From Thermoplasmata archaeon (lineage in GTDB: Archaea > Thermoplasmatota > Thermoplasmata > UBA184), in contig JASHYV010000012.1 in the NCBI GenBank assembly GCA_030064695.1, positions 1-42,130 on the forward strand: 42,130 nt of DNA, in the 5' to 3' direction. The position numbers and the translations under genes were made by a program. The notes beneath the pieces are model-generated. The model did no database searches and was not told where the DNA came from. It saw nothing but the letters and a program-made list of their open reading frames with translations. Below, piece after piece: positions 8,208-15,208 of this stretch; the stretch's first letter is position 1; each line of letters begins with the position of its first letter.

Positions 8208-9512
8208 TCAGCCGACCCGCTCCCAGACCTCGAGCTTCTGGACCGAGCCCAGCGTCGAGCCGCGTTGGATCTCCTCGCGCACGCGGTTCTCGTGCTCGAG
8301 GACGTCGAGCGCGCGGTTGGCGACCTCCTGGGCCCGCTCCCGAGGGACCACGACGAGGCCGCTCAGGTCGCCGACGATCCAGTCCCCGGGTCGCACCCGC
8401 TCCCCGCCGACCACGACCTCGACGCCGATCTCGCCGTGGCCCTTCGGCTCGCCGGCGTTCGGGCTCACGCTACGCGAGAACACCGGGAACCCGAGCTCGA
8501 GGATCGCGTCGATGTCGCGGGCCGCCCCGTCGATGACGACCGCGGCCACCCCCTTCCCGTGCGCGCTCCAGCTCGCGAGCTCGCCCCAGATCGCGGTCGT
8601 GCCGCCGCCCGCGTCGACGACGATGACGTCGCCGGACGCGGCCCGGTCGATCGCCTCCACGGGCTTCGCCCAGTCTCCGTCGCGCGTCACGACCGTGACG
8701 GCGGGCCCGGCGACGCGGACGGTGGGGCCCTTCAAGTGCGGGAGGATCCCGTGCATCGCGCCCTTCCGCTGCATCGCGTCGGTCACGTTCGGGCTCGAGA
8801 CCTTGAGGAACGCCTCCCGGATCTCGTGGGCGCCGTAGCGACGGAAGTCGGACGAGGCGACCTCCGTCTTCGTGTCGATCGCCTGCCGGATGCGCCGGGT
8901 CGCCTCGGTGATCTGGGGGCTCTTCGTGATCGCGCCCCCGACGATCAGGATCTGGGCTCCGGCGCGGACGGCCTGCGCGGCCGTCTCGGACGTGAGCCCC
9001 CCGGCGACCGCGACGGGGATCGGCGACGCCTTCGCGAGCTCGCCCAGCACCTCGAACGGGGTCCGACCGGCCATCTGCATGTCGATCCCGACGTGCCAGC
9101 AGACGGCGGCGGCGCCGAGCTCAGCTACGCGTTTCGACCGCGCGATCGGGTCCGGGACGCCGAGGAGGTCGACCATCACCTCCGCGCCATACAGCTCGCC
9201 GCCCCGGACGCCGTCGGCGATCGTGCCGTCGTCCGCGGCGCCGAGGATCGTGACCAGGTCGGCGCCGGCCTTGGCCGCGATCTCGACCTCGAAGGCGCCG
9301 GTATCCATCACCTTCATGTCCGCGACGATCCGCCGGCCCGGGAACGCCTTCTTGAGCTCGCGCAGGGCGTTCAGGCCCTCGCTCTTCAGCAGCGGCGTCC
9401 CCGCCTCGACCCAGTCTGCCCCGCCCTCCACCGCCTCCCGGGCGGCCGGGAGCGCGCGGGAGAGGTTCTCGAAGTCGAGCGCGACCTGGAGGACCGGCTT
9501 GTCGAGCCGCAT
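8208..9512 (-). CDS. Hexulose-6-phosphate synthase / RraA-like fusion protein
   Basis: This 434-residue fusion has two domains. Residues 1-215 are a TIM-barrel 3-hexulose-6-phosphate synthase of the OMP decarboxylase suprafamily: LQVALDF at the start, the ADMKVMD catalytic motif near residue 65, and VAGGLTSETA near residue 168. Residues 220-434 are an RraA/MenG-like domain with VVDAGGG and the DGAARD motif seen in HMG/CHA aldolase-type members. In archaea HPS links ribulose 5-phosphate with formaldehyde and hexulose 6-phosphate, so it can make pentoses from hexoses. The role of the RraA part is not established. A PHI partner is not in the window. The ATG at 9512 lies 25.5 bp from a TATA box, so the mRNA should be leaderless. 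Confidence 0.9.
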   Translation of the reverse strand: MRLDKPVLQVALDFENLSRALPAAREAVEGGADWVEAGTPLLKSEGLNALRELKKAFPGRRIVADMKVMDTGAFEVEIAAKAGADLVTILGAADDGTIADGVRGGELYGAEVMVDLLGVPDPIARSKRVAELGAAAVCWHVGIDMQMAGRTPFEVLGELAKASPIPVAVAGGLTSETAAQAVRAGAQILIVGGAITKSPQITEATRRIRQAIDTKTEVASSDFRRYGAHEIREAFLKVSSPNVTDAMQRKGAMHGILPHLKGPTVRVAGPAVTVVTRDGDWAKPVEAIDRAASGDVIVVDAGGGTTAIWGELASWSAHGKGVAAVVIDGAARDIDAILELGFPVFSRSVSPNAGEPKGHGEIGVEVVVGGERVRPGDWIVGDLSGLVVVPRERAQEVANRALDVLEHENRVREEIQRGSTLGSVQKLEVWERVG

Positions 9513-9534
9513 CGCCCTGTCGAGAGGGGCGGCG

Positions 9535-9540
9535 TATAAA
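9535..9540. promoter_or_regulatory. Single TATA box centred between two divergent leaderless genes
   Basis: TATAAA at 9535-9540 reads TTTATA on the other strand. Its centre (9537.5) is exactly 25.5 bp from the minus-strand ATG at 9512 and 25.5 bp from the plus-strand GTG at 9563. No other AT-rich element exists in the 50-bp spacer. One TATA box therefore probably serves both leaderless genes. Confidence 0.65.
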
Positions 9541-9562
9541 CGGTCGGCGCCGTCCACCGCTC

Positions 9563-10417
9563 GTGCCCGCTCCGGCCCCGGGTCGCGTGCGCCTGCTGCG
9601 GGGGGATGCCCGCCGCCTCCCGGGCGTCGCGTCCGCCTCCGTCGCACTGGTCGTGACCTCCCCGCCGTACCCGATGATCCCCCAGTGGGACGCCGCGTTC
9701 CGCCAGATGGGCGCCCGGACCTATCCGGCGATGCTGAAGGTCCTCGGCGACGCGTGGAAGGAATGCTTCCGGGCCCTCGTACCCGGGGGTCTGCTCGCCG
9801 TCAACATCGGCGACGCCCTCCGGTCGACGGACGACGGCTTTCGCCTGTGGCCCAACGCCGCGGAGACGACCGTCGCCGCGAGCCGTCTCGGGTTCCGACC
9901 TCTTCCCTACCTCCTGTGGAAGAAGCCGACCAACCGGCCGAACGCCTTCCTCGGCTCGGGCTTCCTGCCGCCGAACGCGTACGTCACGCTGGACTGCGAG
10001 TACATCCTCCTCTTCCGGAAGGGCGAGCTGCGCCGGTTCCCTCGCCACGACTCGGCCCGCACTGCGAGCCGGTTCAGCCGCGCCGAGCGCGACCGCTGGT
10101 TCAGCCAAATCTGGGACGACGTGAAGGGGGCTCCGCAGCGGGGCGAGCGTGGACGGACCGGCGCGTTCCCGCCGGCGATCCCCGAGCGCCTCGTCCGGAT
10201 GTTCTCGACGGTCGGCGACACCGTGCTCGATCCGTTCGCGGGCACCGGCACGACGCTCTGGGCCGCGGCGAAGTGGGGCCGCAACTCGATCGGGGTCGAG
10301 CGGGACCCCGCCACGTTCCGCGCGATGGTCGCTACGGCCCGACGGCAGGGGCTGATTCCGGCGCCTTCGCCCGCGCGTTCGCGCGGTGCGCAAGCTCCTC
10401 GTCGATCTGGCGGCTGA
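9563..10417 (+). CDS. Orphan DNA methyltransferase, SPPY (probable N4-cytosine) type
   Basis: This 284-residue enzyme would transfer a methyl group from S-adenosylmethionine to DNA. Motif IV, TSPPY, lies near residue 32, and the AdoMet-binding motif I, DPFAGTGTT, lies near residue 222. That order (IV before I) is the beta class, and SPPY usually means N4-methylcytosine, although N6-adenine enzymes of this class exist. The recognition region would be between them. No restriction endonuclease gene lies beside it, so it looks like an orphan methylase. The GTG start is supported by the shared TATA box. Its 3' end overlaps the convergent 172-residue gene by 86 bp, and the tail after about residue 265 is low in family similarity. 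Confidence 0.85.
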   Translation: MPAPAPGRVRLLRGDARRLPGVASASVALVVTSPPYPMIPQWDAAFRQMGARTYPAMLKVLGDAWKECFRALVPGGLLAVNIGDALRSTDDGFRLWPNAAETTVAASRLGFRPLPYLLWKKPTNRPNAFLGSGFLPPNAYVTLDCEYILLFRKGELRRFPRHDSARTASRFSRAERDRWFSQIWDDVKGAPQRGERGRTGAFPPAIPERLVRMFSTVGDTVLDPFAGTGTTLWAAAKWGRNSIGVERDPATFRAMVATARRQGLIPAPSPARSRGAQAPRRSGG

Positions 10418-10850
10418 GATACCGGAGGCCGGAGTCCGGCAGCCGATCCAAGTGGAGCAGGAGATAGTGGAGATAGAGCCGCTCGGGGGCCCGCGACGGG
10501 CCACCCCCGGCCCCGACGCCGTGGCGCTGGAGCGTTTCCGCGTGGTGCTCGTGCGCCGGGCCGTGGTAGGCGCGGCCCGTGGGACCCGTGAGCGGCGGGT
10601 AGACCTGGTCGATCGGGTCGTCCGGTGGCTCCTCGTCGACCGGCCGTGGCGCGGCCGAGCGGGCCGGCCGGCGCGCAAGCTTCCCCTCCAGGTACGGGTG
10701 CACGGGGCGATCGGGGTCCTGGAGCTCGTCGATCGGACGCCCCGCGACGTCCTCGACGATCGTCTTCAAGCTCCAGCTCGCCTTCCGGCGCGGTGGCCCC
10801 TCGACCGTCGCCTCGGCGACCACGCCGGAACCCGGCGTTCCGCCCCTCAT
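10332..10850 (-). CDS. Unknown 172-residue protein, last gene of secretion-like operon
   Basis: I do not recognise this protein. It is soluble, begins with about 100 Pro/Arg/Glu-rich, probably disordered residues, and has one well-formed amphipathic helical segment near residues 123-155 (YLHYLLLHLDRLPDSGLRYL). Its ATG overlaps the stop of the VirB4-like gene in an ATGA junction, so it is expressed with the secretion-like machine and may be an accessory factor or adaptor for the ATPase. Its last 86 nt overlap the methyltransferase gene on the other strand. Confidence 0.6.
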   Translation of the reverse strand: MRGGTPGSGVVAEATVEGPPRRKASWSLKTIVEDVAGRPIDELQDPDRPVHPYLEGKLARRPARSAAPRPVDEEPPDDPIDQVYPPLTGPTGRAYHGPAHEHHAETLQRHGVGAGGGPSRAPERLYLHYLLLHLDRLPDSGLRYLSRQIDEELAHRANARAKAPESAPAVGP

Positions 10851-12538
10851 AAACTCGCCCTTCGAGCGGCATCGTCCTCGGAGGGGACCGGCGGGCCGGT
10901 CGCGGAGAGGACGTCGGTGAGCAGGAGGTATTCCGGGGTGGAGGCGATGAGCGCCAGCGGGAGATGCAGCTCCCCGATCCGCCAGAGCGACTCCGAGTAC
11001 CCGTGGTCGCGAGGGAGCCTCGCCTTCGGAAGCCATTCCGCCTCGGCCGCCGTGAGGCCGAAGAACGACCGGGCCTCGGCCGAGACCTCGGGCAGGCGCA
11101 GGAGACCCACGGCGTACAGGTTCCGCAGCATCGCCTTGCCGCTCGGTCCCGTGAGGAAGTCGTCCGGGCTCTGGGAGAGCACGAGGACACCGGCCTCGAA
11201 GTGCCGCACCTGCCGCACCACCCGGTCGAGGAACTCGGCGGTCGCCGGCACGCGGGCGAGCAGGTGCGCCTCGTCCACGATCAGCAGCTTCGGGCCCGGC
11301 CGGTCCCGCATCCGCCCGAGCGCCCAGTCGAGCACGTAGGTGAGGTGGAACGGGAGCTGATCGACGGCCACGCCCCGGAAGTCGACCGCCACGAGGCGCG
11401 CCGACGAGGCCAGGGTTGTGGGGCCGTTGAGGTCGCGCAACGATCCGGTGCGGAACACCTCGAAGAGCGCGCGCAGTCGCTCCGGGGCGGTCGGGTCGCC
11501 CGCGAGCCGCCGCGCCAGGTCCTCCAGCGTCGGCGTCTGCGGACCGGCGTCGAACAGTCCGGTCACCGCCGCATCCAGCGTGGCGGCCTCCTCGTCCCGG
11601 AGGCTGGGGAAGAGGGCGCGCAGCATCGCGCCGACGCGCGCGGCCTTCTCCCGCCGATCGCCGCCGGTCGTGAGGGGATCGAGGGGGTTGAGCCGGCCGC
11701 GCGTCCCGTCCGCGAGGGAGAGCACGTCGCCGCCCAGCCGCCGGACCAGGCCGGCGAACTCTCCGAGCGGATCGAGCACGACCGCGTCCAGTTCGGGCCG
11801 CATCCATCGGCTGCGGAGCAGCGTGAGCGCAGCGGCGAAACTCTTGCCGCTCCCGGTGGTCCCGAAGAGCCCCCACGAGTAGCTCGCGTGCGACCACCGA
11901 TCGAGGAACACGGGGCTCGCATCGGCGAGCCCCAGGCCCAGCAGGACCCCCCGAGGTTCCACGATCGACTCGTCCCCGAAGGGATAGAGCGCCGCGAGCC
12001 CGTCGGTCGGCAGCGTCTGCCAGTATCCGCTCGGACGAGGGGCGGCGGGGGTCAGATCGGCCGGCGCCAGCGTGGCCGCCACCTCGAACCGCGGCACGCG
12101 CACCCGGAACCCCATCGCTCCGAGGCGCTCCGCCAGACGGGCCCGCGCGCCCTCGGCCCGGGGGCTCGTGCTGCCCGTCGCCACCCACCGCACGCCGACG
12201 CGCCAGAGCTCCTGGGTCCGGCGGGCGATGGCCCGTCCCAGCTCCTCCGCCGTCGCGCGCTCCGCCTCGAGCTCCGGTGCGGAGGCGTCCGCGTGCCCGT
12301 CCGCGAGCTCGGTCTCGGCGACCGCCCGGGCCCCGTGGATCATCTCGAGCGCCGCCCGGGGCGGGATCCGGTGCGCCTCGACCGTCATCTCGAGCGGCTC
12401 CGTGGTCGGGATGACCCGGGAGAGGAACCCGAAGGGAACCTCCGAGGGAAACTGGCGGACCAGCAGCGGGGCCCGATACCGGGTTCCGGCCCGGAGCCAC
12501 GTGGCCCCCTCCTCGGTCGACGTCGGGGACGCGCTCAT
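10847..12538 (-). CDS. VirB4/CedB-like ATPase of type IV secretion-like system
   Basis: This 563-residue P-loop ATPase belongs to the VirB4/TraC/HerA-FtsK group that powers conjugation and archaeal DNA import. About 200 N-terminal residues precede the motor domain. Walker A is GTTGSGKS near residue 230 and Walker B is KLLIVDEAHLL near residue 415. A VLSQSPDDF segment follows, in the position of the conserved VirB4 Gln motif (usually TQ-x-x-x-D). The C-terminal part matches the VirB4 pattern of a LRNLYAVGLLRL strand. It is flanked by membrane components in the order seen in conjugative elements. The start at ATG 12538 overlaps the upstream stop (ATGA). DNA translocation or pilus assembly are both possible roles; I infer function from family and context only. 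Confidence 0.85.
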   Translation of the reverse strand: MSASPTSTEEGATWLRAGTRYRAPLLVRQFPSEVPFGFLSRVIPTTEPLEMTVEAHRIPPRAALEMIHGARAVAETELADGHADASAPELEAERATAEELGRAIARRTQELWRVGVRWVATGSTSPRAEGARARLAERLGAMGFRVRVPRFEVAATLAPADLTPAAPRPSGYWQTLPTDGLAALYPFGDESIVEPRGVLLGLGLADASPVFLDRWSHASYSWGLFGTTGSGKSFAAALTLLRSRWMRPELDAVVLDPLGEFAGLVRRLGGDVLSLADGTRGRLNPLDPLTTGGDRREKAARVGAMLRALFPSLRDEEAATLDAAVTGLFDAGPQTPTLEDLARRLAGDPTAPERLRALFEVFRTGSLRDLNGPTTLASSARLVAVDFRGVAVDQLPFHLTYVLDWALGRMRDRPGPKLLIVDEAHLLARVPATAEFLDRVVRQVRHFEAGVLVLSQSPDDFLTGPSGKAMLRNLYAVGLLRLPEVSAEARSFFGLTAAEAEWLPKARLPRDHGYSESLWRIGELHLPLALIASTPEYLLLTDVLSATGPPVPSEDDAARRASL

Positions 12539-12909
12539 GCTTCCCCGTCGAGCCCGAGAGCCGCGGGGCGGGGATTCCGCTCCCGCGTCCAGAGCGGCAA
12601 CAGCGAGACCGCGAGGAGGAGGCCCCGGACCCGGGCAAGCGGGGGCGGGTCGAGCCAGAACACGGCGGCGCCCGCGCCGAGCAGGAGGAGGGGCACCGCC
12701 CCCCGCCACCGGCCGCCCGCCGCTCGCGCGGGAATCCGGGTCCGGACCATCGCGACCCACGCCGCGAGGGCCAGCGCCGAGAGCGTCGCGGTCAGGGCCA
12801 GCAGGAACGGGAGGACGATCGCGAGACCCCCGGCGACGAGGCTCGCGCCGACGGCCACCCCGAACGCATCGAACTCGATCGCCGGGAGCCCGCGCCGTCT
12901 CCGGTTCAT
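12535..12909 (-). CDS. Small multi-pass membrane protein of secretion-like operon
   Basis: This 124-residue protein has three or four hydrophobic helices (about residues 14-34, 36-55, 70-84 and 88-104), a basic start (MNRRRRG) and basic loops. I do not recognise a family. Its position between the PrgI/VirB3-like and VirB4-like genes, with 4-nt overlaps on both sides, makes it a likely membrane part of the same apparatus. Confidence 0.7.
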   Translation of the reverse strand: MNRRRRGLPAIEFDAFGVAVGASLVAGGLAIVLPFLLALTATLSALALAAWVAMVRTRIPARAAGGRWRGAVPLLLLGAGAAVFWLDPPPLARVRGLLLAVSLLPLWTRERNPRPAALGLDGEA

Positions 12910-13694
12910 GGCGCGCGGCCCTCGCTCCGGAGTCCCAACCCCCGCCCGGCCTGCCGGAGCGGCCGACCGACGAGCCGGATCGGATGGAGTCCCATCGCGG
13001 AGAGACCCTCGGCCAGGCGGGTGACCCGCCGCTCGAGGTCCGCCACCCCCGGGGCCCGGCCTTCCGCCGAGGCGAGCAGTACCTCCACCCGACGCGCCCG
13101 CCGCTGCGACAGCAGCTTCTCCACGAGCTCGGAGTACCCCGCGCCGGCGGTCGCGTCCGCGCCGGCGTCGAGGGGCGCGGGGGGACAGACCGGCCCAGGC
13201 GGGATCGCGTCCGTTCGGGCCGTCCAGGCGAACGAGCCGTCGATCCCACGCAAGAGCTCCCGGTAGAGCTCGAACCGGCGCTCGAGATCGGCGGGCGGCA
13301 GGTACGCGAGCGGCGCTCCACCCACCCGGAGCACGGCGTAGTGACCCGTGCCCGGTCGCCGGAGCAGTCCCCGGCGCGGCCCGGGTCCGTCGGGCGGTTC
13401 GGTCACCGGGGCTCCCGAGCGCCGTCGGCGCAGCCGCCAGAGGACGAAGGCGAGGGCCCGCTCGTCGACCGCCTCCCCGTCGGGCTTCGCGACCGAGAGG
13501 ACGAACCCCAACGCCACGATCGGCAGCCAGAGGAGCGGGCTCGCGAACGGGGCCAGCACCCCGCCCGCCGCGGCGTACAGCACGAACTTGAGCCCGTCCC
13601 GCGCCGACGGGAACGGCCCGAACCGGAGGCGACGATCGAACCGCTCGGGCAGCGAGATCGAGAGCGCCGGTTCGGTCCCGTCCATCGCATTCAC
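12906..13694 (-). CDS. PrgI/VirB3-like membrane protein with TraC-like cytoplasmic domain
   Basis: This 262-residue protein has an N-terminal PrgI-like module: a polar start, two closely spaced membrane helices (about residues 32-65) and a following segment with Asp/Glu and LWRLRRRR. It is followed by a cytoplasmic domain of about 170 residues. That domain contains YSELVEKLLSQRRARRVEVL and an ELERRV-type helix, as in TraC-like proteins of Gram-positive conjugation systems, which resemble the N-terminal part of VirB4. The GTG at 13694 overlaps the VirB6-like stop in a GTGA junction; an in-frame ATG lies three codons later. VirB3/PrgI proteins dock the ATPase on the membrane. The family call is by architecture and is tentative. 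Confidence 0.65.
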   Translation of the reverse strand: MNAMDGTEPALSISLPERFDRRLRFGPFPSARDGLKFVLYAAAGGVLAPFASPLLWLPIVALGFVLSVAKPDGEAVDERALAFVLWRLRRRRSGAPVTEPPDGPGPRRGLLRRPGTGHYAVLRVGGAPLAYLPPADLERRFELYRELLRGIDGSFAWTARTDAIPPGPVCPPAPLDAGADATAGAGYSELVEKLLSQRRARRVEVLLASAEGRAPGVADLERRVTRLAEGLSAMGLHPIRLVGRPLRQAGRGLGLRSEGRAP

Positions 13695-14827
13695 GGGCCT
13701 CCGGGTCGGATCGGGGGCAGCGTCGGGCTCGAGCGGCTCCCCGTGGCGGACGCGTGGAGGTGGCGCACGAGGTGCATCGCACCGTGCCCGACCAGCTGGG
13801 CCGCCGCCAGCGGGGCGGCCGCCGGAGCCCCGGCTGTGCCGGCGGTACGTACGGCCTGGGAGGCGGCCCGCCCCACCGAGCCGGAGGAACGAAGGGCTCC
13901 GGCCGCCGGCTCGGCGTAGCCCGAGGCGGCGCGGGATGCGGTCGCGAACCCGCGCTGGGATCCGCCCGAGAAGGTGCCTCCGATGCCGGGGAGACCGAAG
14001 GCGACGAGGTGGGTGCCGGCGATCGAGAGTAGGAACGGGCAGGAGAGCGCGATCCCCAGGAACGCGACCAGGAGGAAGACCGAAGGGGTGCCGACGGCGA
14101 GCTCGAGCGGCACGACGAGCACGCAGGGCAGGAAGGCGAGCTCCAGGAACAGCGCCCAGGCGCGCCGCGCGATCGGCGCGAGCGGCGGGATCGGCCAGAG
14201 CAGCGTGAAGATCGGGAGCAGGACGAGGAGCACCGCCAGCAACGCGTCGCGCACCGCGACCGCGATCACCAGCGCGAAGACCTCCGCGAACTCGACGAAG
14301 GCGAGGATGAACGCGACGGCCCCGTTGTCCCACGAGAACTGGATCTCCCCGTAGCCGCCCAGGTTGACCCAGCGCTCCCAGCTGGTCCCATCCCAGCCGG
14401 CGAAGACCGGGAACGCCGCGCCCGCGACCCCGAGGATCGCCGCCGAGATCGGGAGCGTGAAGTTCGCGGTGATGACCGCGAGCACGAGGCGCGGGATCAG
14501 CCCGTCGAGCGCGGGCCCCCAGCGGGCCACTACGGACTTCGCGAGGTAGAGCACGGCGACCGCGAGCGCGATCAGACCGACCGCCGGGTCGACGACGTTC
14601 GCGAGCAGGTAGATCGAGAAGTGGGCCCCGAGCGCGAGATAGTTCGAGGACCCCGCCTGGGCCGAGGCGAAGAGATCGGGGTACAGCGACGACGGCTGGA
14701 GCTCGGGCACGAGGAGGTTGTCGTAGGTCGGGCCGATCACGGCGGCGATGATCGCCGTGAGCAGGGCGAACAGCGCGAACAGGATCGCGCGGATGATCTC
14801 GTTCCAGCCTCCCGAGAGAGCGAACAT
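13691..14827 (-). CDS. VirB6/TrbL/CedA-like polytopic membrane protein
   Basis: This 378-residue protein has about seven to eight hydrophobic helices between residues 10 and 300, with an extended outer loop near residues 35-70 and a Gly/Ala/Ser-rich cytoplasmic tail of about 75 residues. The layout, with a central amphipathic helix pair and a disordered tail, is that of VirB6/TrbL and of the archaeal CedA DNA importer. Neighbours are the pilin-like gene upstream and the PrgI-like gene downstream, the conserved conjugation order. This is the only junction within the operon without a stop/start overlap (9 nt gap), and its start codon sits in a strong hairpin. Sequence similarity alone could not prove the family by eye. 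Confidence 0.75.
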   Translation of the reverse strand: MFALSGGWNEIIRAILFALFALLTAIIAAVIGPTYDNLLVPELQPSSLYPDLFASAQAGSSNYLALGAHFSIYLLANVVDPAVGLIALAVAVLYLAKSVVARWGPALDGLIPRLVLAVITANFTLPISAAILGVAGAAFPVFAGWDGTSWERWVNLGGYGEIQFSWDNGAVAFILAFVEFAEVFALVIAVAVRDALLAVLLVLLPIFTLLWPIPPLAPIARRAWALFLELAFLPCVLVVPLELAVGTPSVFLLVAFLGIALSCPFLLSIAGTHLVAFGLPGIGGTFSGGSQRGFATASRAASGYAEPAAGALRSSGSVGRAASQAVRTAGTAGAPAAAPLAAAQLVGHGAMHLVRHLHASATGSRSSPTLPPIRPGGP

Positions 14828-14839
14828 CGTTCGCTCCTA
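14818..14839 (-). promoter_or_regulatory. Hairpin covering the ribosome site and start of the VirB6-like gene
   Basis: GAGCGAAC and GTTCGCTC (14818-14825 and 14829-14836) form a perfect 8-bp stem with a 3-nt loop. On the mRNA the AUG straddles loop and stem, and the AGGAG ribosome site (14834-14838) is partly formed by the stop codon TAG of the pilin-like gene and partly buried in the stem. A ribosome finishing the pilin gene would open the hairpin, so translation of the two genes is probably coupled and the pore protein kept at low ratio. Confidence 0.55.
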
Positions 14840-15208
14840 GGTGCCGTAGATCACCCAGTGGGCGAGACCCCAGATGAGCCCCGAGATCGCGGCGACGAAC
14901 AGGAGCGTGCCGATGAGCGCGTCCCGGGCCCGGTCCTTCGCCTGGACCTTCTTGGTGATGTCGTTCGAGAACCAGCTGAACGCGACGCGCGCCCACACGA
15001 GCGCGAGGATCCCGCTGCCGGCCAGGGCGACCAGCTCGACCAGGCGGTTGATCGACGCGGTGAAGTTCGAGACCGGGGCCGCGGTCGCCCCCGGGGCTGC
15101 GGTCCCGGAGTGGGTCCCCTGCGGGGAGAGCCCCGATCCCGGCGCGGCGATCAGCCCGGCGACCGAGAGGAGCAGCACGCCCACGCGCAGCGTGAGGCCC
15201 GCGGTCAT
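14837..15208 (-). CDS. VirB2/TrbC-like pilin or CedA1-like small membrane protein
   Basis: This 123-residue protein has a signal-peptide-like N-terminus (about residues 5-24, ending near an Ala-rich APG site), a polar Thr/Ala/Gly linker, and two hydrophobic helices (about residues 58-74 and 97-119) separated by a basic cytoplasmic loop with KKVQAKDRAR. That is the VirB2 pilin and CedA1/TedC-type plan. It follows the receptor gene with an ATGA overlap and precedes the VirB6-like gene. Whether it polymerises is unknown. Confidence 0.7.
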   Translation of the reverse strand: MTAGLTLRVGVLLLSVAGLIAAPGSGLSPQGTHSGTAAPGATAAPVSNFTASINRLVELVALAGSGILALVWARVAFSWFSNDITKKVQAKDRARDALIGTLLFVAAISGLIWGLAHWVIYGT

